Shown one piece after another: positions 43,290 to 51,326 of a stretch of 55,865 bases of DNA. The first letter of the stretch is position 1. Each line of letters begins with the position of its first letter. The notes below the pieces were generated by a model. It had not been told where the DNA came from, made no database searches, and saw nothing but the letters and a program-made list of their open reading frames with translations. The translations under genes and the position numbers were made by a program. Source of the DNA: Caldilineaceae bacterium (GTDB taxonomy: Bacteria > Chloroflexota > Anaerolineae > Caldilineales > Caldilineaceae); assembly GCA_019637695.1 (NCBI GenBank), contig JAHBVG010000038.1:1-55865 (forward strand), given 5' to 3'.

Positions 43290-44219
43290 ATGGTGGAAGA
43301 ACTTTCCTTTTTGCGCTATTTGGCGGCCAAACAGGCCGTGGACGACCGCTCGCTCAACGCCTATGTTTGGGATGCATTGGGGCGGACGATGGCCGATCAC
43401 AGCGGTCGGCTGAAGATTTTGGAGATCGGCGCGGGCAGCGGCGCGATGATCGAACGGCTGCTGAAGCGTGGACATCTGCGCCGCGCCGACTATACCGCTG
43501 TGGATGTGTGGGGCGAAGGGCTGAACGCCATCCCCGACCGGCTGAAGCAGTGGGCTGAGGATCACGGTTGGTCGTGGCGGCAGGTACACAAAGGCATAGA
43601 GCTACTTCCGCCCGACGCCGCGCCGGATGAGGGTCTTGCGGTGACAATGGTCGTGGCCAATGCGCTGGACTATGCCCGCCATCCGCTCATACGCGGGCGT
43701 TACGATCTGCTCATTGCCCACGCCGTCCTCGATCTGCTCGATCTGCCCACGGCGCTGCCAATCCTCTTGCGGGTGTTGAAGCCGGGCGGATTCTGCTACT
43801 TCTCGCTCAACTTTGACGGAGTCACCAGCTTTTTGCCCATCCTCGACCGCTCGCTCGACGATCTCATTGAACATCTCTACCACCGTACTATGGACGAGCG
43901 CTTGATCGACGGCAAACCATCGGGGGATCACCGCGCCGGGCGCCATCTGCTTGCTCTCTTACGAACCCTGAGGGTGGATCTGCTTGCCGTGGGCGGATCC
44001 GATTGGATCGTCCATGCGGTGGATGGGCGCTATCGGGGCGACGAGGCATACTTCTTGCGCCACATTCTGCACTTTGTAGAAAGCTCACTGCGCGATCATT
44101 CTGATCTGCCGCCCGACGAATTCGCCAACTGGCTGCGTCACCGTCACGACCAGATCGACCGTGGCGAGCTCATCTACATAGCTCACCAAGTGGATCTGTT
44201 GGGGAAGATTTGTGAGTAG
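43290..44219 (+). CDS. SAM-dependent methyltransferase
   Basis: A 309-aa class I methyltransferase starting 3 bases after the glycosyltransferase stop. Motif I is LKILEIGAGSGAMIERLL (about residue 41), followed by the acidic strand end ADYTAVDVW, a YDLLIAHAVLDLLDLPTALP post-motif II, and LRVLKPGGFCYFSLN. The C-terminal third carries HRAGRHLLALL and HILHFVESSL. Coupling to a family 4 glycosyltransferase suggests it modifies a glycan, polyketide or small molecule, but the acceptor cannot be assigned. Confidence 0.88.
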   Translation: MVEELSFLRYLAAKQAVDDRSLNAYVWDALGRTMADHSGRLKILEIGAGSGAMIERLLKRGHLRRADYTAVDVWGEGLNAIPDRLKQWAEDHGWSWRQVHKGIELLPPDAAPDEGLAVTMVVANALDYARHPLIRGRYDLLIAHAVLDLLDLPTALPILLRVLKPGGFCYFSLNFDGVTSFLPILDRSLDDLIEHLYHRTMDERLIDGKPSGDHRAGRHLLALLRTLRVDLLAVGGSDWIVHAVDGRYRGDEAYFLRHILHFVESSLRDHSDLPPDEFANWLRHRHDQIDRGELIYIAHQVDLLGKICE

Positions 44220-44296
44220 TGACTGGGGATTGGGGACTGGGGACTGTGTCCCCGATCCCCAATTCCCAGTCCCCAGTCCCCAATCCCCAATCCCTC
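44220..44296. repeat. Self-complementary heptamer repeat array
   Basis: About five GACTGGG/GATTGGG-type units are followed by about six complementary TCCCCAA/TCCCCAG-type units, so the array folds into a long hairpin. It sits between the methyltransferase stop and the promoter of the PhaR-like gene. Confidence 0.85.
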
Positions 44297-44303
44297 GATC
44301 TCT

Positions 44304-44333
44304 TTGACGCACTGCGTTGTCCTATGATATGAT
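44304..44333 (+). promoter_or_regulatory. Promoter of the PhaR-like/patatin/glycosidase cluster
   Basis: TTGACG (44304-44309), an 18-base spacer and TATGAT (44328-44333). The start codon of the PhaR-like gene is about 50 bases downstream. Confidence 0.6.
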
Positions 44334-44383
44334 CGACGCCAACGACCCTACGCCTCTACCCAATCCAGAAACGGCAGGATACT

Positions 44384-44956
44384 ATGCCGCTGATTAAACG
44401 TTACCCCAACCGCAAATTGTACGACACCGAAGCCAAGCAGTACATCACCCTTGAACAGATCGCCGAGATGATCCGGGCCGGGCACGATGTCCAGGTTACG
44501 GATCATGAAAGCGGCGAGGATCTGACAACACTCACGCTCAGCCAGGTCATTCTCGACCAGGAGAAGCGACAGTCGGGTTTTCTGCCCCGCTCGCTGATGA
44601 CGGATCTGATCCGTTCTGGCGGAGAAACATTGGACTATCTGCTGCGCTCTTTGCAGGGCTCGCTCCCCCTGGGCACGAGTCCGCTAGAGGAACGGATCTC
44701 GAAATTGGTGGCTGCTGGCACGTTAACGGCGGAGCAGGCGCGTTCGGTACTCAAGGCGTTGCAGCCCGGCGGAGACGCCCTAGCTATTGATGAAAATATC
44801 GCTCATCTGCTGCATCGATTTAACATCCCCACCGGTCGCGATGTGGATGAACTGCGCGAGAAGCTGGCGATCCTCAATGCGCAGTTGAATGATCTGGCGG
44901 CTGATCCTCCCCCATCAACCGCAGACGAAGATACAACCACCTCTACTTCTTCCTGA
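44384..44956 (+). CDS. PhaR-like polyhydroxyalkanoate synthesis regulator
   Basis: A 190-aa protein whose N terminus is the PHB/PHA accumulation regulator DNA-binding domain: IKRYPNRKLYDTEAKQYITL (residues 4-23) and VTDHESGEDLTTLTLSQVI. In known systems PhaR binds PHA granules and represses phasin genes. The middle has an SHOCT-like helix pair (LEERISKLVAAGTLTAEQA), then a coiled-coil DVDELREKLAILNAQLNDL and an acidic Ser/Thr tail. AGGA lies 4 bases before the ATG. First gene of a unit with the patatin and glycosidase-like genes. No PHA synthase is in the window, so the PHA link rests on the domain alone. Confidence 0.85.
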   Translation: MPLIKRYPNRKLYDTEAKQYITLEQIAEMIRAGHDVQVTDHESGEDLTTLTLSQVILDQEKRQSGFLPRSLMTDLIRSGGETLDYLLRSLQGSLPLGTSPLEERISKLVAAGTLTAEQARSVLKALQPGGDALAIDENIAHLLHRFNIPTGRDVDELREKLAILNAQLNDLAADPPPSTADEDTTTSTSS

Positions 44957-44984
44957 TCTCATCTGAGTGTGATGGACAGAATCC

Positions 44985-46268
44985 ATGAATTTCAACGACG
45001 AAAGCCTTTATCCACCTTACGCCCAGCCCAATGGTCAGATCCCTGGCAATAGACGAGGCAAGACAGCGCTGGTGCTGGCGGGAGGGGGCATCACGGGCGC
45101 TGTCTATGAGATCGGAGCGCTGCGCGCGGTCAACGATATGCTCGTGGATCGCACCGTCAACGATTTTGACATCTATGTGGGCACCAGCGCCGGCAGTTTG
45201 GTGACATCCATGCTTGCCAATGGCATGACGCCTGAAGAGATGATGCAATCCATCGACAACAGCCATCCAGAGATCCGCTCTATCCGCGCCAATGAGATCT
45301 TTCAGACCAACCTGACTGAGTTCTTCCATAGCTTCACCCGCCTGCCCGGCGCGCTCCTGCGAGGTGGGCGCAATCTGTTCAGCGGAATTAGGGATCGCAC
45401 GCTGGCCGATCTCTTCTGGGAATTTGCCGATCTCTTGCCCTCTGGGCTTTACAGCGGCGGCGCTCTGGAACGTTACGTTGAGGAAGTACTCACCCGGCCC
45501 GGTTGTGTCAACCGCTTTGATCACCTGCAAAAAGAACTTTACATCATCGCTACGGATCTGGATACGGGCGAGCGAGCCGTCTTCGGCAAAGGCGGCAAGG
45601 GGATTGTCCCGATCAGCAAGGCCGTGGCAGCCAGCAGCGCCATCCCCATTGTCTACAAGCCGGTGCGCATCTTTGGCCGTGAATATGTGGATGGCAGTAT
45701 GCGCGGCACGGCCAGCCTTGATCTTGCCGTCGAAGCCGGCGCAGACCTTGTCGTCTGTATCAATCCGCTGGTGCCGTTGAACACTCAGGATGTTTACCCG
45801 AAAGATGAACATATTGGCGATGAGGGCATGCGCACCGTCATCAATCAGGTGGTGCGTATCCTCATGCATTCTGGGCTGCGATATCATATTAAAAGCCTGC
45901 GCCGCCAATACCCCGACGTTGATTTTATCCTCATTGAGCCACAGCCCGACGATCAAAAGATGTTCGGCTATAATTTGATGGATTACAGTTCACGCCTGCG
46001 CGTTGCCAATCATGGCTTCGAGTCGGTGACAGTACGCATGACCGACCATTATGACTATTTCAGCGAAATCATGGAACGCCACGATATCCAGATCAGTCGC
46101 GGTCGTGTTGATGCGGAGCTAGATGAGATCCGATCTGGTCATGGCGATGCTCTCCTCTTTGACGCTGCGCCCTCCTCGATACCCAACCAACCGCCGATTA
46201 CCCAGGCGATGCTCTCGTTAGAATCAAGTTTAGCCCGCCTGGGGCAACTGTTTGACTCGCGAACATAA
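44985..46268 (+). CDS. Patatin-like phospholipase/hydrolase
   Basis: A 427-aa serine hydrolase with a Ser-Asp dyad. The oxyanion loop is LAGGGITGAVYEIGAL, the nucleophile elbow GTSAGS (Ser near residue 68), and the catalytic Asp in EYVDGSM. The C-terminal about 150 residues extend past the patatin core and have no recognised domain. Patatins usually cleave acyl esters of lipids; a haloarchaeal PHA depolymerase (PhaZh1) is also a patatin, which is of interest next to a PhaR-like gene. It starts 28 bases after that gene, and its TAA overlaps the next ATG by one base. Confidence 0.9.
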   Translation: MNFNDESLYPPYAQPNGQIPGNRRGKTALVLAGGGITGAVYEIGALRAVNDMLVDRTVNDFDIYVGTSAGSLVTSMLANGMTPEEMMQSIDNSHPEIRSIRANEIFQTNLTEFFHSFTRLPGALLRGGRNLFSGIRDRTLADLFWEFADLLPSGLYSGGALERYVEEVLTRPGCVNRFDHLQKELYIIATDLDTGERAVFGKGGKGIVPISKAVAASSAIPIVYKPVRIFGREYVDGSMRGTASLDLAVEAGADLVVCINPLVPLNTQDVYPKDEHIGDEGMRTVINQVVRILMHSGLRYHIKSLRRQYPDVDFILIEPQPDDQKMFGYNLMDYSSRLRVANHGFESVTVRMTDHYDYFSEIMERHDIQISRGRVDAELDEIRSGHGDALLFDAAPSSIPNQPPITQAMLSLESSLARLGQLFDSRT

Positions 46269-47509
46269 TGACGCCCTCACCCGTCGAGGATCAGGAAGAG
46301 ATGGACAACCGAAACTCACGTTTGGGATCGCTGCTCGGCGTTGGCATTCTCATTTTTATCGTAGCGGCGATCTTCTTCACTGTGGATCGTTTCGCGCCGG
46401 CGGAGCCGTGGCTGATCCCCACCCCTACCCGCGTCGACGAAACATTGGTCCCCACGCCGACGGCAGGGCAACTGGCCTATAGCCCGCGCCGCGATCATCA
46501 CTTTGACGCCGCGCCTCAATCCATCCCCGAACCGTATAGCCTGCGCTGGCGGGTGGGCATCGGCATACCGGATCGAGATCCACAGATCTTCCAATGGCCG
46601 GAGCATCGGCCTGGCTGGTTCCTCAACTGGATGACCCTTTACTATGCCAGCGAAACGCTGGAGCCGCCCGGCTCTCCAAGTGCGAATCCGCTGGAAGGAT
46701 TGGGCATGGAATTTACGCCCATGGTGCGGGTGCGCACGGATCGGCTGGTTCCTCCACCGTCCCAACTGCGGGTGCAGGCGGCGCGCTTCCCTGGGCGCAC
46801 CTGGCTGATCGGCAACGAACCGGATGTACGCTGGCAAGACAATGTAACCCCCGAAACCTACGCCGAACTCTATCACGCTGCCCACACGGCGATTAAATCC
46901 GTCGATCCTACGGCGCGGGTGGCGATTGGCGGCATCAGCCAGATCACCCCGTTGCGGCTCGCCTATCTCGACCGTATTTGGGCTACCTATCAGGAGCGGT
47001 ATGGGGTAGAAATGCCGGTGGATATCTGGAATATGCACGCCTTCGTCCTGCGCGAGGAAGCGGGGAATTGGGGAGTGGGCATTCCGCCCGGCTTTGCTGA
47101 AGTGACCCATGGCACGCTTTGGGAGATTGAGCAGCACGATGACCTGGCCTTGGTGGAAGGGCAGGTGCGGCTCATGCGCCAGTGGATGGCCGATCACGGG
47201 CAGCGGGATAAGGAGCTCTACGTAACAGAGTATGGGGTGCTAATGCCGCCGGAGTACGGCTTTCCACCGTCGCGGGTGATCAACTTCCTCGTCGGCTCGT
47301 ATGATCTCTTTTGGGATCTGCGCGACGCCGAGTTGGGATACGCTGCCGACGATGATCGACTTGTACAGCGCTGGGTCTGGTTCAGCACGCGCGATCCGCT
47401 CTACCCCACCGGCGATCTCTTCGACCAACAGGGGAATCCGCTGCCCATTGTGCGCGCCATCAATGGCTATCTCCGCGCGCGAACTGATCCTGCCGTGGTG
47501 GTAGAGTAG
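46268..47509 (+). CDS. Membrane-anchored clan GH-A glycosidase-like protein
   Basis: A 413-aa protein. An N-terminal anchor (LLGVGILIFIVAAIFF) leads to a Pro/Thr-rich linker and an extracytoplasmic TIM-barrel-like domain. Two motifs match clan GH-A: TWLIGNEPDVRW (acid/base Glu after strand 4) and LYVTEYGVLMP (nucleophile Glu after strand 7). The family number (39, 53 or 128-like) cannot be fixed. The first ATG overlaps the patatin stop by one base; an ATG at 46301 with AGGA 4 bases upstream is an alternative and removes 11 residues. Likely hydrolyses or binds an extracellular glycan. Confidence 0.75.
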   Translation: MTPSPVEDQEEMDNRNSRLGSLLGVGILIFIVAAIFFTVDRFAPAEPWLIPTPTRVDETLVPTPTAGQLAYSPRRDHHFDAAPQSIPEPYSLRWRVGIGIPDRDPQIFQWPEHRPGWFLNWMTLYYASETLEPPGSPSANPLEGLGMEFTPMVRVRTDRLVPPPSQLRVQAARFPGRTWLIGNEPDVRWQDNVTPETYAELYHAAHTAIKSVDPTARVAIGGISQITPLRLAYLDRIWATYQERYGVEMPVDIWNMHAFVLREEAGNWGVGIPPGFAEVTHGTLWEIEQHDDLALVEGQVRLMRQWMADHGQRDKELYVTEYGVLMPPEYGFPPSRVINFLVGSYDLFWDLRDAELGYAADDDRLVQRWVWFSTRDPLYPTGDLFDQQGNPLPIVRAINGYLRARTDPAVVVE

Positions 47510-47542
47510 ATGTTAGATATTGGGTATTGTATACCGGTGCTG

Positions 47543-48211
47543 TCAATATGCGATGTTCGAGTCGTCGAGTGAGGCCAGCCCCTCTTTGAGGGCGTAGAGA
47601 GCGGCCTGGGTGCGGCTGGCCAGATGCAACTTGCCCAGGATATTGCTAACATGGGTGCGGACGGTGGCCTCGCTGATCACCAATTCATCTGCGATCTCTT
47701 GATTGCTGCGGCCCTGCGCCACCAGTTTCAGCACTTCGACCTCGCGATCGGTGAGCGGATCTTCGGTGGGCGGCTTTTGGCTGGGGCGCGACATCTCTTG
47801 CAAGAGTTTGCGGGCAATCGTGGGGTGCAGCGAGGATTCACCCCGGTGGACCTGCCGGATGGCCCGGATCAGTTCATCGGGGCTGGAATCTTTGAGCAGA
47901 TAGCCCAGCGCGCCAGCCTTGATCGCCGGGAAGACTTTATCATCGGTGGCAAAGCTGGTGAGGACAAGGACGCGCGCTTCGGGGCGGCTGGCGGTAATGC
48001 GCCGGATCGCTTCGATCCCATCCATGATCGGCATCTCCAGATCCATCAAAATCACATCGGGTTGCAATTGCAACGCCTTGGCGACGGCTTCTTCCCCATT
48101 CTTGGCTTCGCCCACTACCTCAATTTCCGGCTCGGTTGCCAACAGCGCCTGCGTACCCCGACGCACCACCACATGGTCATCTGTAATCAGAATGCGAATT
48201 GGATTGCTCAT
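47543..48211 (-). CDS. NarL/LiaR-type response regulator
   Basis: A 222-aa response regulator. The receiver domain starts [16 protein letters not shown], with the phospho-acceptor Asp in VILMDLEMP (about residue 56), the Thr/Ser switch in VLVLTSF and Lys in YLLKDSS. A LuxR-type HTH near the C terminus ([20 protein letters not shown], then [16 protein letters not shown]) binds DNA. AAGGGAG precedes the ATG by about 10 bases. It follows the histidine kinase in the same direction 113 bases downstream, so they form one two-component pair. It ends convergent with the glycosidase gene. Confidence 0.95.
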   Translation of the reverse strand: MSNPIRILITDDHVVVRRGTQALLATEPEIEVVGEAKNGEEAVAKALQLQPDVILMDLEMPIMDGIEAIRRITASRPEARVLVLTSFATDDKVFPAIKAGALGYLLKDSSPDELIRAIRQVHRGESSLHPTIARKLLQEMSRPSQKPPTEDPLTDREVEVLKLVAQGRSNQEIADELVISEATVRTHVSNILGKLHLASRTQAALYALKEGLASLDDSNIAY

Positions 48212-48236
48212 GCTGCGCGAACTCCCTTGTGTTAGA

Positions 48237-48324
48237 AAAAAGTAGGGACAGGTGATAGGTGACTAGGGATTGGGACAGATGGGACGCCTTGTCCCCAGTT
48301 ACCTATCACCAATCACTGCCTCCT
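48237..48324. repeat. Heptamer repeats between kinase and regulator genes
   Basis: Units such as GTGATAG, GTGACTA, GGGATTG and, on the other side, CTATCAC, CAATCAC face each other and can pair. The array fills the gap between the histidine kinase stop and the response regulator start. Confidence 0.75.
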
Positions 48325-51102
48325 CTAAATTGGCACTTTGACGTGGATCTTCGTGCCAGCGTTGACAGCGCTCTCGATGAGGAGTGTGCCGGTCATCAAT
48401 TCTACTCGTTCTTCAATACCGCGCAAACCCCATCCGCCACTACGCCGCGCCGTTTCCAGATCGAACCCGATGCCGTTGTCCTCAATGCAAAGTCGCACCA
48501 CCCGTTCTTCGGGCTGGAGATGGAGCGCTAACTTAACATGGTTGGCCTTAGCATGTTTGAGGGTGTTGTTTAAGACCTCTTGACAGATCCAATAGAGCCC
48601 TTCTTCAATATCCGGCGCTAATTTTTCGATCCCCTCTACTGTGATCTCTGTGCCCAGACCCGTCCGCCCTTCGACGGCTTCAAGACGGGCATGGAGCGCC
48701 GCCGCCAATCCTTCGGCCTCTAGTACAGAGGGGCGCAATTCAAAGATCAACAGGCGCATCTCGCCCAACGCCTCGTGCGCTGTGTCGCGCAAGTTGCGCA
48801 GATGTTCCGCTGCCACCTGGGTATTGCCCGCATCGAGCAGACGGGCGGCGGCTTCGGCATAGAGGGTCGCGCCGTAGAGCGCCTGGGTTACGGAATCGTG
48901 GAGATCGCGCGCCAGCCTCTGCCGTTCCTCAAGGACGGCCAACTGTTGCGCCTGTTCGTAGAGGCGCGCATTCTCGATGGCAACCCCGGCCTGATTGGCC
49001 AGTGACTGCAACACCGTCACCTCTACATCGTCGAAGGCGTTGATGGTATCTTCCTGTACGTCGAGTACGCCAATGACCTGCCCTTTGGCTTTGATGGGCA
49101 GCACCAGTTCTGAGCGCGCTCTGCTGCCTTCTAAGCGGATATAGCTTGGTTCCTGATCGATATCAGGGGCCAGGTAGAGTTCGCCGGTTGCAGCGACCAT
49201 CCCTGAAATCCCTTCCTTGCCGATCTTGAGGCGACCTGGTGAAAAGCGATGCCCGCTCTCCTGCCAGAGTGTCCCCGCGCCGACTTGATAGACGATATCC
49301 TGATCCACCACCAAGCCGATGCCCACATGGTAATAGTTGAAAGTTGATTGGATCAACTGGGTCATCTGCGTTAGCAGATCATCCACATTGAGGATCGACG
49401 TAATGTTACGGCCCATTTCACCGATCACGCGGAACTGCTCGGCGCGGCGCTGCTCTGTTTCGTAGAGACGCGCGTTTTCGATGGCGATGCCGATCTGGCG
49501 TCCAATCGAGGTAAGCAGTTCCACATCTTGGGGCTTAAAGGTGCGCGGTTGTCGACTTGCTGCGCTCAATACACCCTGTACTTGCTGCTTCGAAAGAAGT
49601 GGAATGATCGCCGCCGAGCGATATCCTTCTTGCGTTAGGTTCTCTGGCGGGTTCTCGTAGGTGTCCAAATTGTCGATAATAATTGGGATCGCCGTCTCGG
49701 CTACCCGCACCGACAGTATACCCCGGCCTGTGGCCTTACGGAAACGCTCTGACATCCCCCGCTCGTGGATCATCGACAACTCGCCGGTAAGCGGATCGCG
49801 CAAATAGATGGCGCCCAGATCGAACTCGATCACATCGATCACACGCTCCAAACTCATCGACAAGACAGTATCCAAATCAAGCGAATGGCTGGTCGCCTGG
49901 GCAATCCCGTAAAGCGTAGAAAGTTCGCGGGTGCGGTCATGTACGCGCTGTTCCATATCGGCGTAAGATGCCTGCAACTGGGCTGACATGTGGTTGAACT
50001 GGCGCGCCAGTTCGGCGATCTCATCGTCGGTGCGCACACGGATCTGCTGGTCGAAATTCCCTGCAGCTACATTTTGGGCAGCATCGATCAACTCCTGAAT
50101 CGGCTGGGTAATGCGCCGCACGCCAAAAGCGACGAAAAGCGAAGGCACAACAAAACCCAACACCAACAACAGGGCGAGGAATCGTCGATAGCCCTGACTC
50201 GATTGATTCAAGACCTCCCAACTCTCTTCGGCCACCAATCCCCAATTTGTATTCGGCACGGGTGCATAGGCGGCCAGGATATCTTGATCAAGGGCATCGC
50301 GTGTCCTTATAGCATCATTCTGGCGGAGCTTCACTTTTTGTACAATGGGAGAAGCGGAAAAATCTGCCCCGATCTGGTTCGCATCCGAGTGGTAGATCAC
50401 CTGTCCACTGCCATCTACCAAATAGGCCTTGCCGCTCTGGTTCATGCGCAATTTGAGGATATCAGCGTAGAAGCTGCTCACCGTATCCGGCTTGACGTGG
50501 AACATCCCAGCCAGCGCGCCGCGAAACTCACGTTGGGCGCCAATGATCGGCACAGCGACGACGAGTACGTTACTTCCATTTGGGCCGTCAGGCACAATGT
50601 CCGAGTAGAGCGTGCGCGGTGAGAGCAACATCTGGCGCACATAAGGACGATCCAGCCAGCTATGGCCCATAATATCGGCCCGCTCTGGTTGCGTCGCCAC
50701 CACCCGGCCAAAGTTATCAAAGATCATCACCCCGCCATCGAACACAATAAGCCGGTTGCGGGCGGCCACCAACGCCTGCTGTAACATCTCAGGATCATTG
50801 GTGGCGCGCATTGCATCGGTGCGCGCTTCGCTAGAAAGTCGGTTACCGTACTCGGTGAGTTCCGAGATCAGTTGATCCGCCGAAAGCCGGATCAACTCCC
50901 GATCGCGACCTATCACCAGTTCTTCAGTCACCTGACGATAGGCCATATAGGTCACCATGGCTACGGCAAGCAGAATGATCGCCGTGGGCACAAAGGCCCA
51001 GGCGATGATCTTCGCCCGCAATCCGCGCAGGTTGAGGGATGGGGCAAAATTCGATGTAAAGGTTGATGGTAGATCCGGTAACTTCAATTTTAATTCAGCC
51101 AT
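48325..51102 (-). CDS. LiaS/NarX-type sensor histidine kinase with cache, HAMP and two GAF domains
   Basis: A 925-aa membrane sensor. TM1 (IIAWAFVPTAIILLAVAMV, about 32-50) and TM2 (about 315-335) enclose an extracytoplasmic double-cache domain (about 55-300). HAMP follows, then two GAF domains (about 405-560 and 580-720). The kinase part has the HisKA_3 helix RQRLARDLHDSVTQALYGA with the phospho-His, the N-box EVLNNTLKHAKANH, the G1 box EDNGIGFD and the G2 box GGWGLRGI. A small-molecule or stress signal outside and a second ligand on GAF may both tune it. It partners the response regulator downstream. A hairpin lies in its leader. Confidence 0.95.
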   Translation of the reverse strand: MAELKLKLPDLPSTFTSNFAPSLNLRGLRAKIIAWAFVPTAIILLAVAMVTYMAYRQVTEELVIGRDRELIRLSADQLISELTEYGNRLSSEARTDAMRATNDPEMLQQALVAARNRLIVFDGGVMIFDNFGRVVATQPERADIMGHSWLDRPYVRQMLLSPRTLYSDIVPDGPNGSNVLVVAVPIIGAQREFRGALAGMFHVKPDTVSSFYADILKLRMNQSGKAYLVDGSGQVIYHSDANQIGADFSASPIVQKVKLRQNDAIRTRDALDQDILAAYAPVPNTNWGLVAEESWEVLNQSSQGYRRFLALLLVLGFVVPSLFVAFGVRRITQPIQELIDAAQNVAAGNFDQQIRVRTDDEIAELARQFNHMSAQLQASYADMEQRVHDRTRELSTLYGIAQATSHSLDLDTVLSMSLERVIDVIEFDLGAIYLRDPLTGELSMIHERGMSERFRKATGRGILSVRVAETAIPIIIDNLDTYENPPENLTQEGYRSAAIIPLLSKQQVQGVLSAASRQPRTFKPQDVELLTSIGRQIGIAIENARLYETEQRRAEQFRVIGEMGRNITSILNVDDLLTQMTQLIQSTFNYYHVGIGLVVDQDIVYQVGAGTLWQESGHRFSPGRLKIGKEGISGMVAATGELYLAPDIDQEPSYIRLEGSRARSELVLPIKAKGQVIGVLDVQEDTINAFDDVEVTVLQSLANQAGVAIENARLYEQAQQLAVLEERQRLARDLHDSVTQALYGATLYAEAAARLLDAGNTQVAAEHLRNLRDTAHEALGEMRLLIFELRPSVLEAEGLAAALHARLEAVEGRTGLGTEITVEGIEKLAPDIEEGLYWICQEVLNNTLKHAKANHVKLALHLQPEERVVRLCIEDNGIGFDLETARRSGGWGLRGIEERVELMTGTLLIESAVNAGTKIHVKVPI

Positions 51103-51132
51103 ATGTCGTTATCGCCCTGCAAGGAGCCGTCA

Positions 51133-51179
51133 TGCGTACACGGTCACAAGAGAAGATCATCCTCTCTTGCGAGTACGCA
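51133..51179. promoter_or_regulatory. Long hairpin in the kinase leader
   Basis: Two nested perfect stems, TGCGTAC/GTACGCA and CAAGAGA/TCTCTTG, enclose a 9-base loop. It lies about 30 bases upstream of the kinase start on the minus strand. No T-run follows it on that strand, so an operator or leader structure is more likely than a terminator. Confidence 0.45.
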
Positions 51180-51194
51180 CTATCCCCCCATTTC

Positions 51195-51326
51195 AATTGG
51201 GTGTATTCAGAATGGGTTGATGATTCGTAAGGGTAGGGGTGGACGGCAGACGAGCAATGGCATATTTGTGAGCCGTCCACCCAAACCCCTACCCAGACGA
51301 CCAACTCATTTCGAACACACCCAATT
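51195..51326 (-). repeat. 132-bp inverted-repeat element, copy B
   Basis: The ends are AATTGGGTGT and ACACCCAATT (10-bp perfect), extending as imperfect inverted repeats. Internally GGTAGGGGTGGACGGC pairs with GCCGTCCACCC...ACCCCTACC. It matches copy A at 15006-15137 in reverse orientation. Its right part encodes the last residues and the stop codon of the sugar-binding protein. Confidence 0.85.

Noticed and set aside
44220..44296. Possible CRISPR array
   Set aside because: Units are 7 bases with no spacers; it is a tandem heptamer array forming a hairpin.
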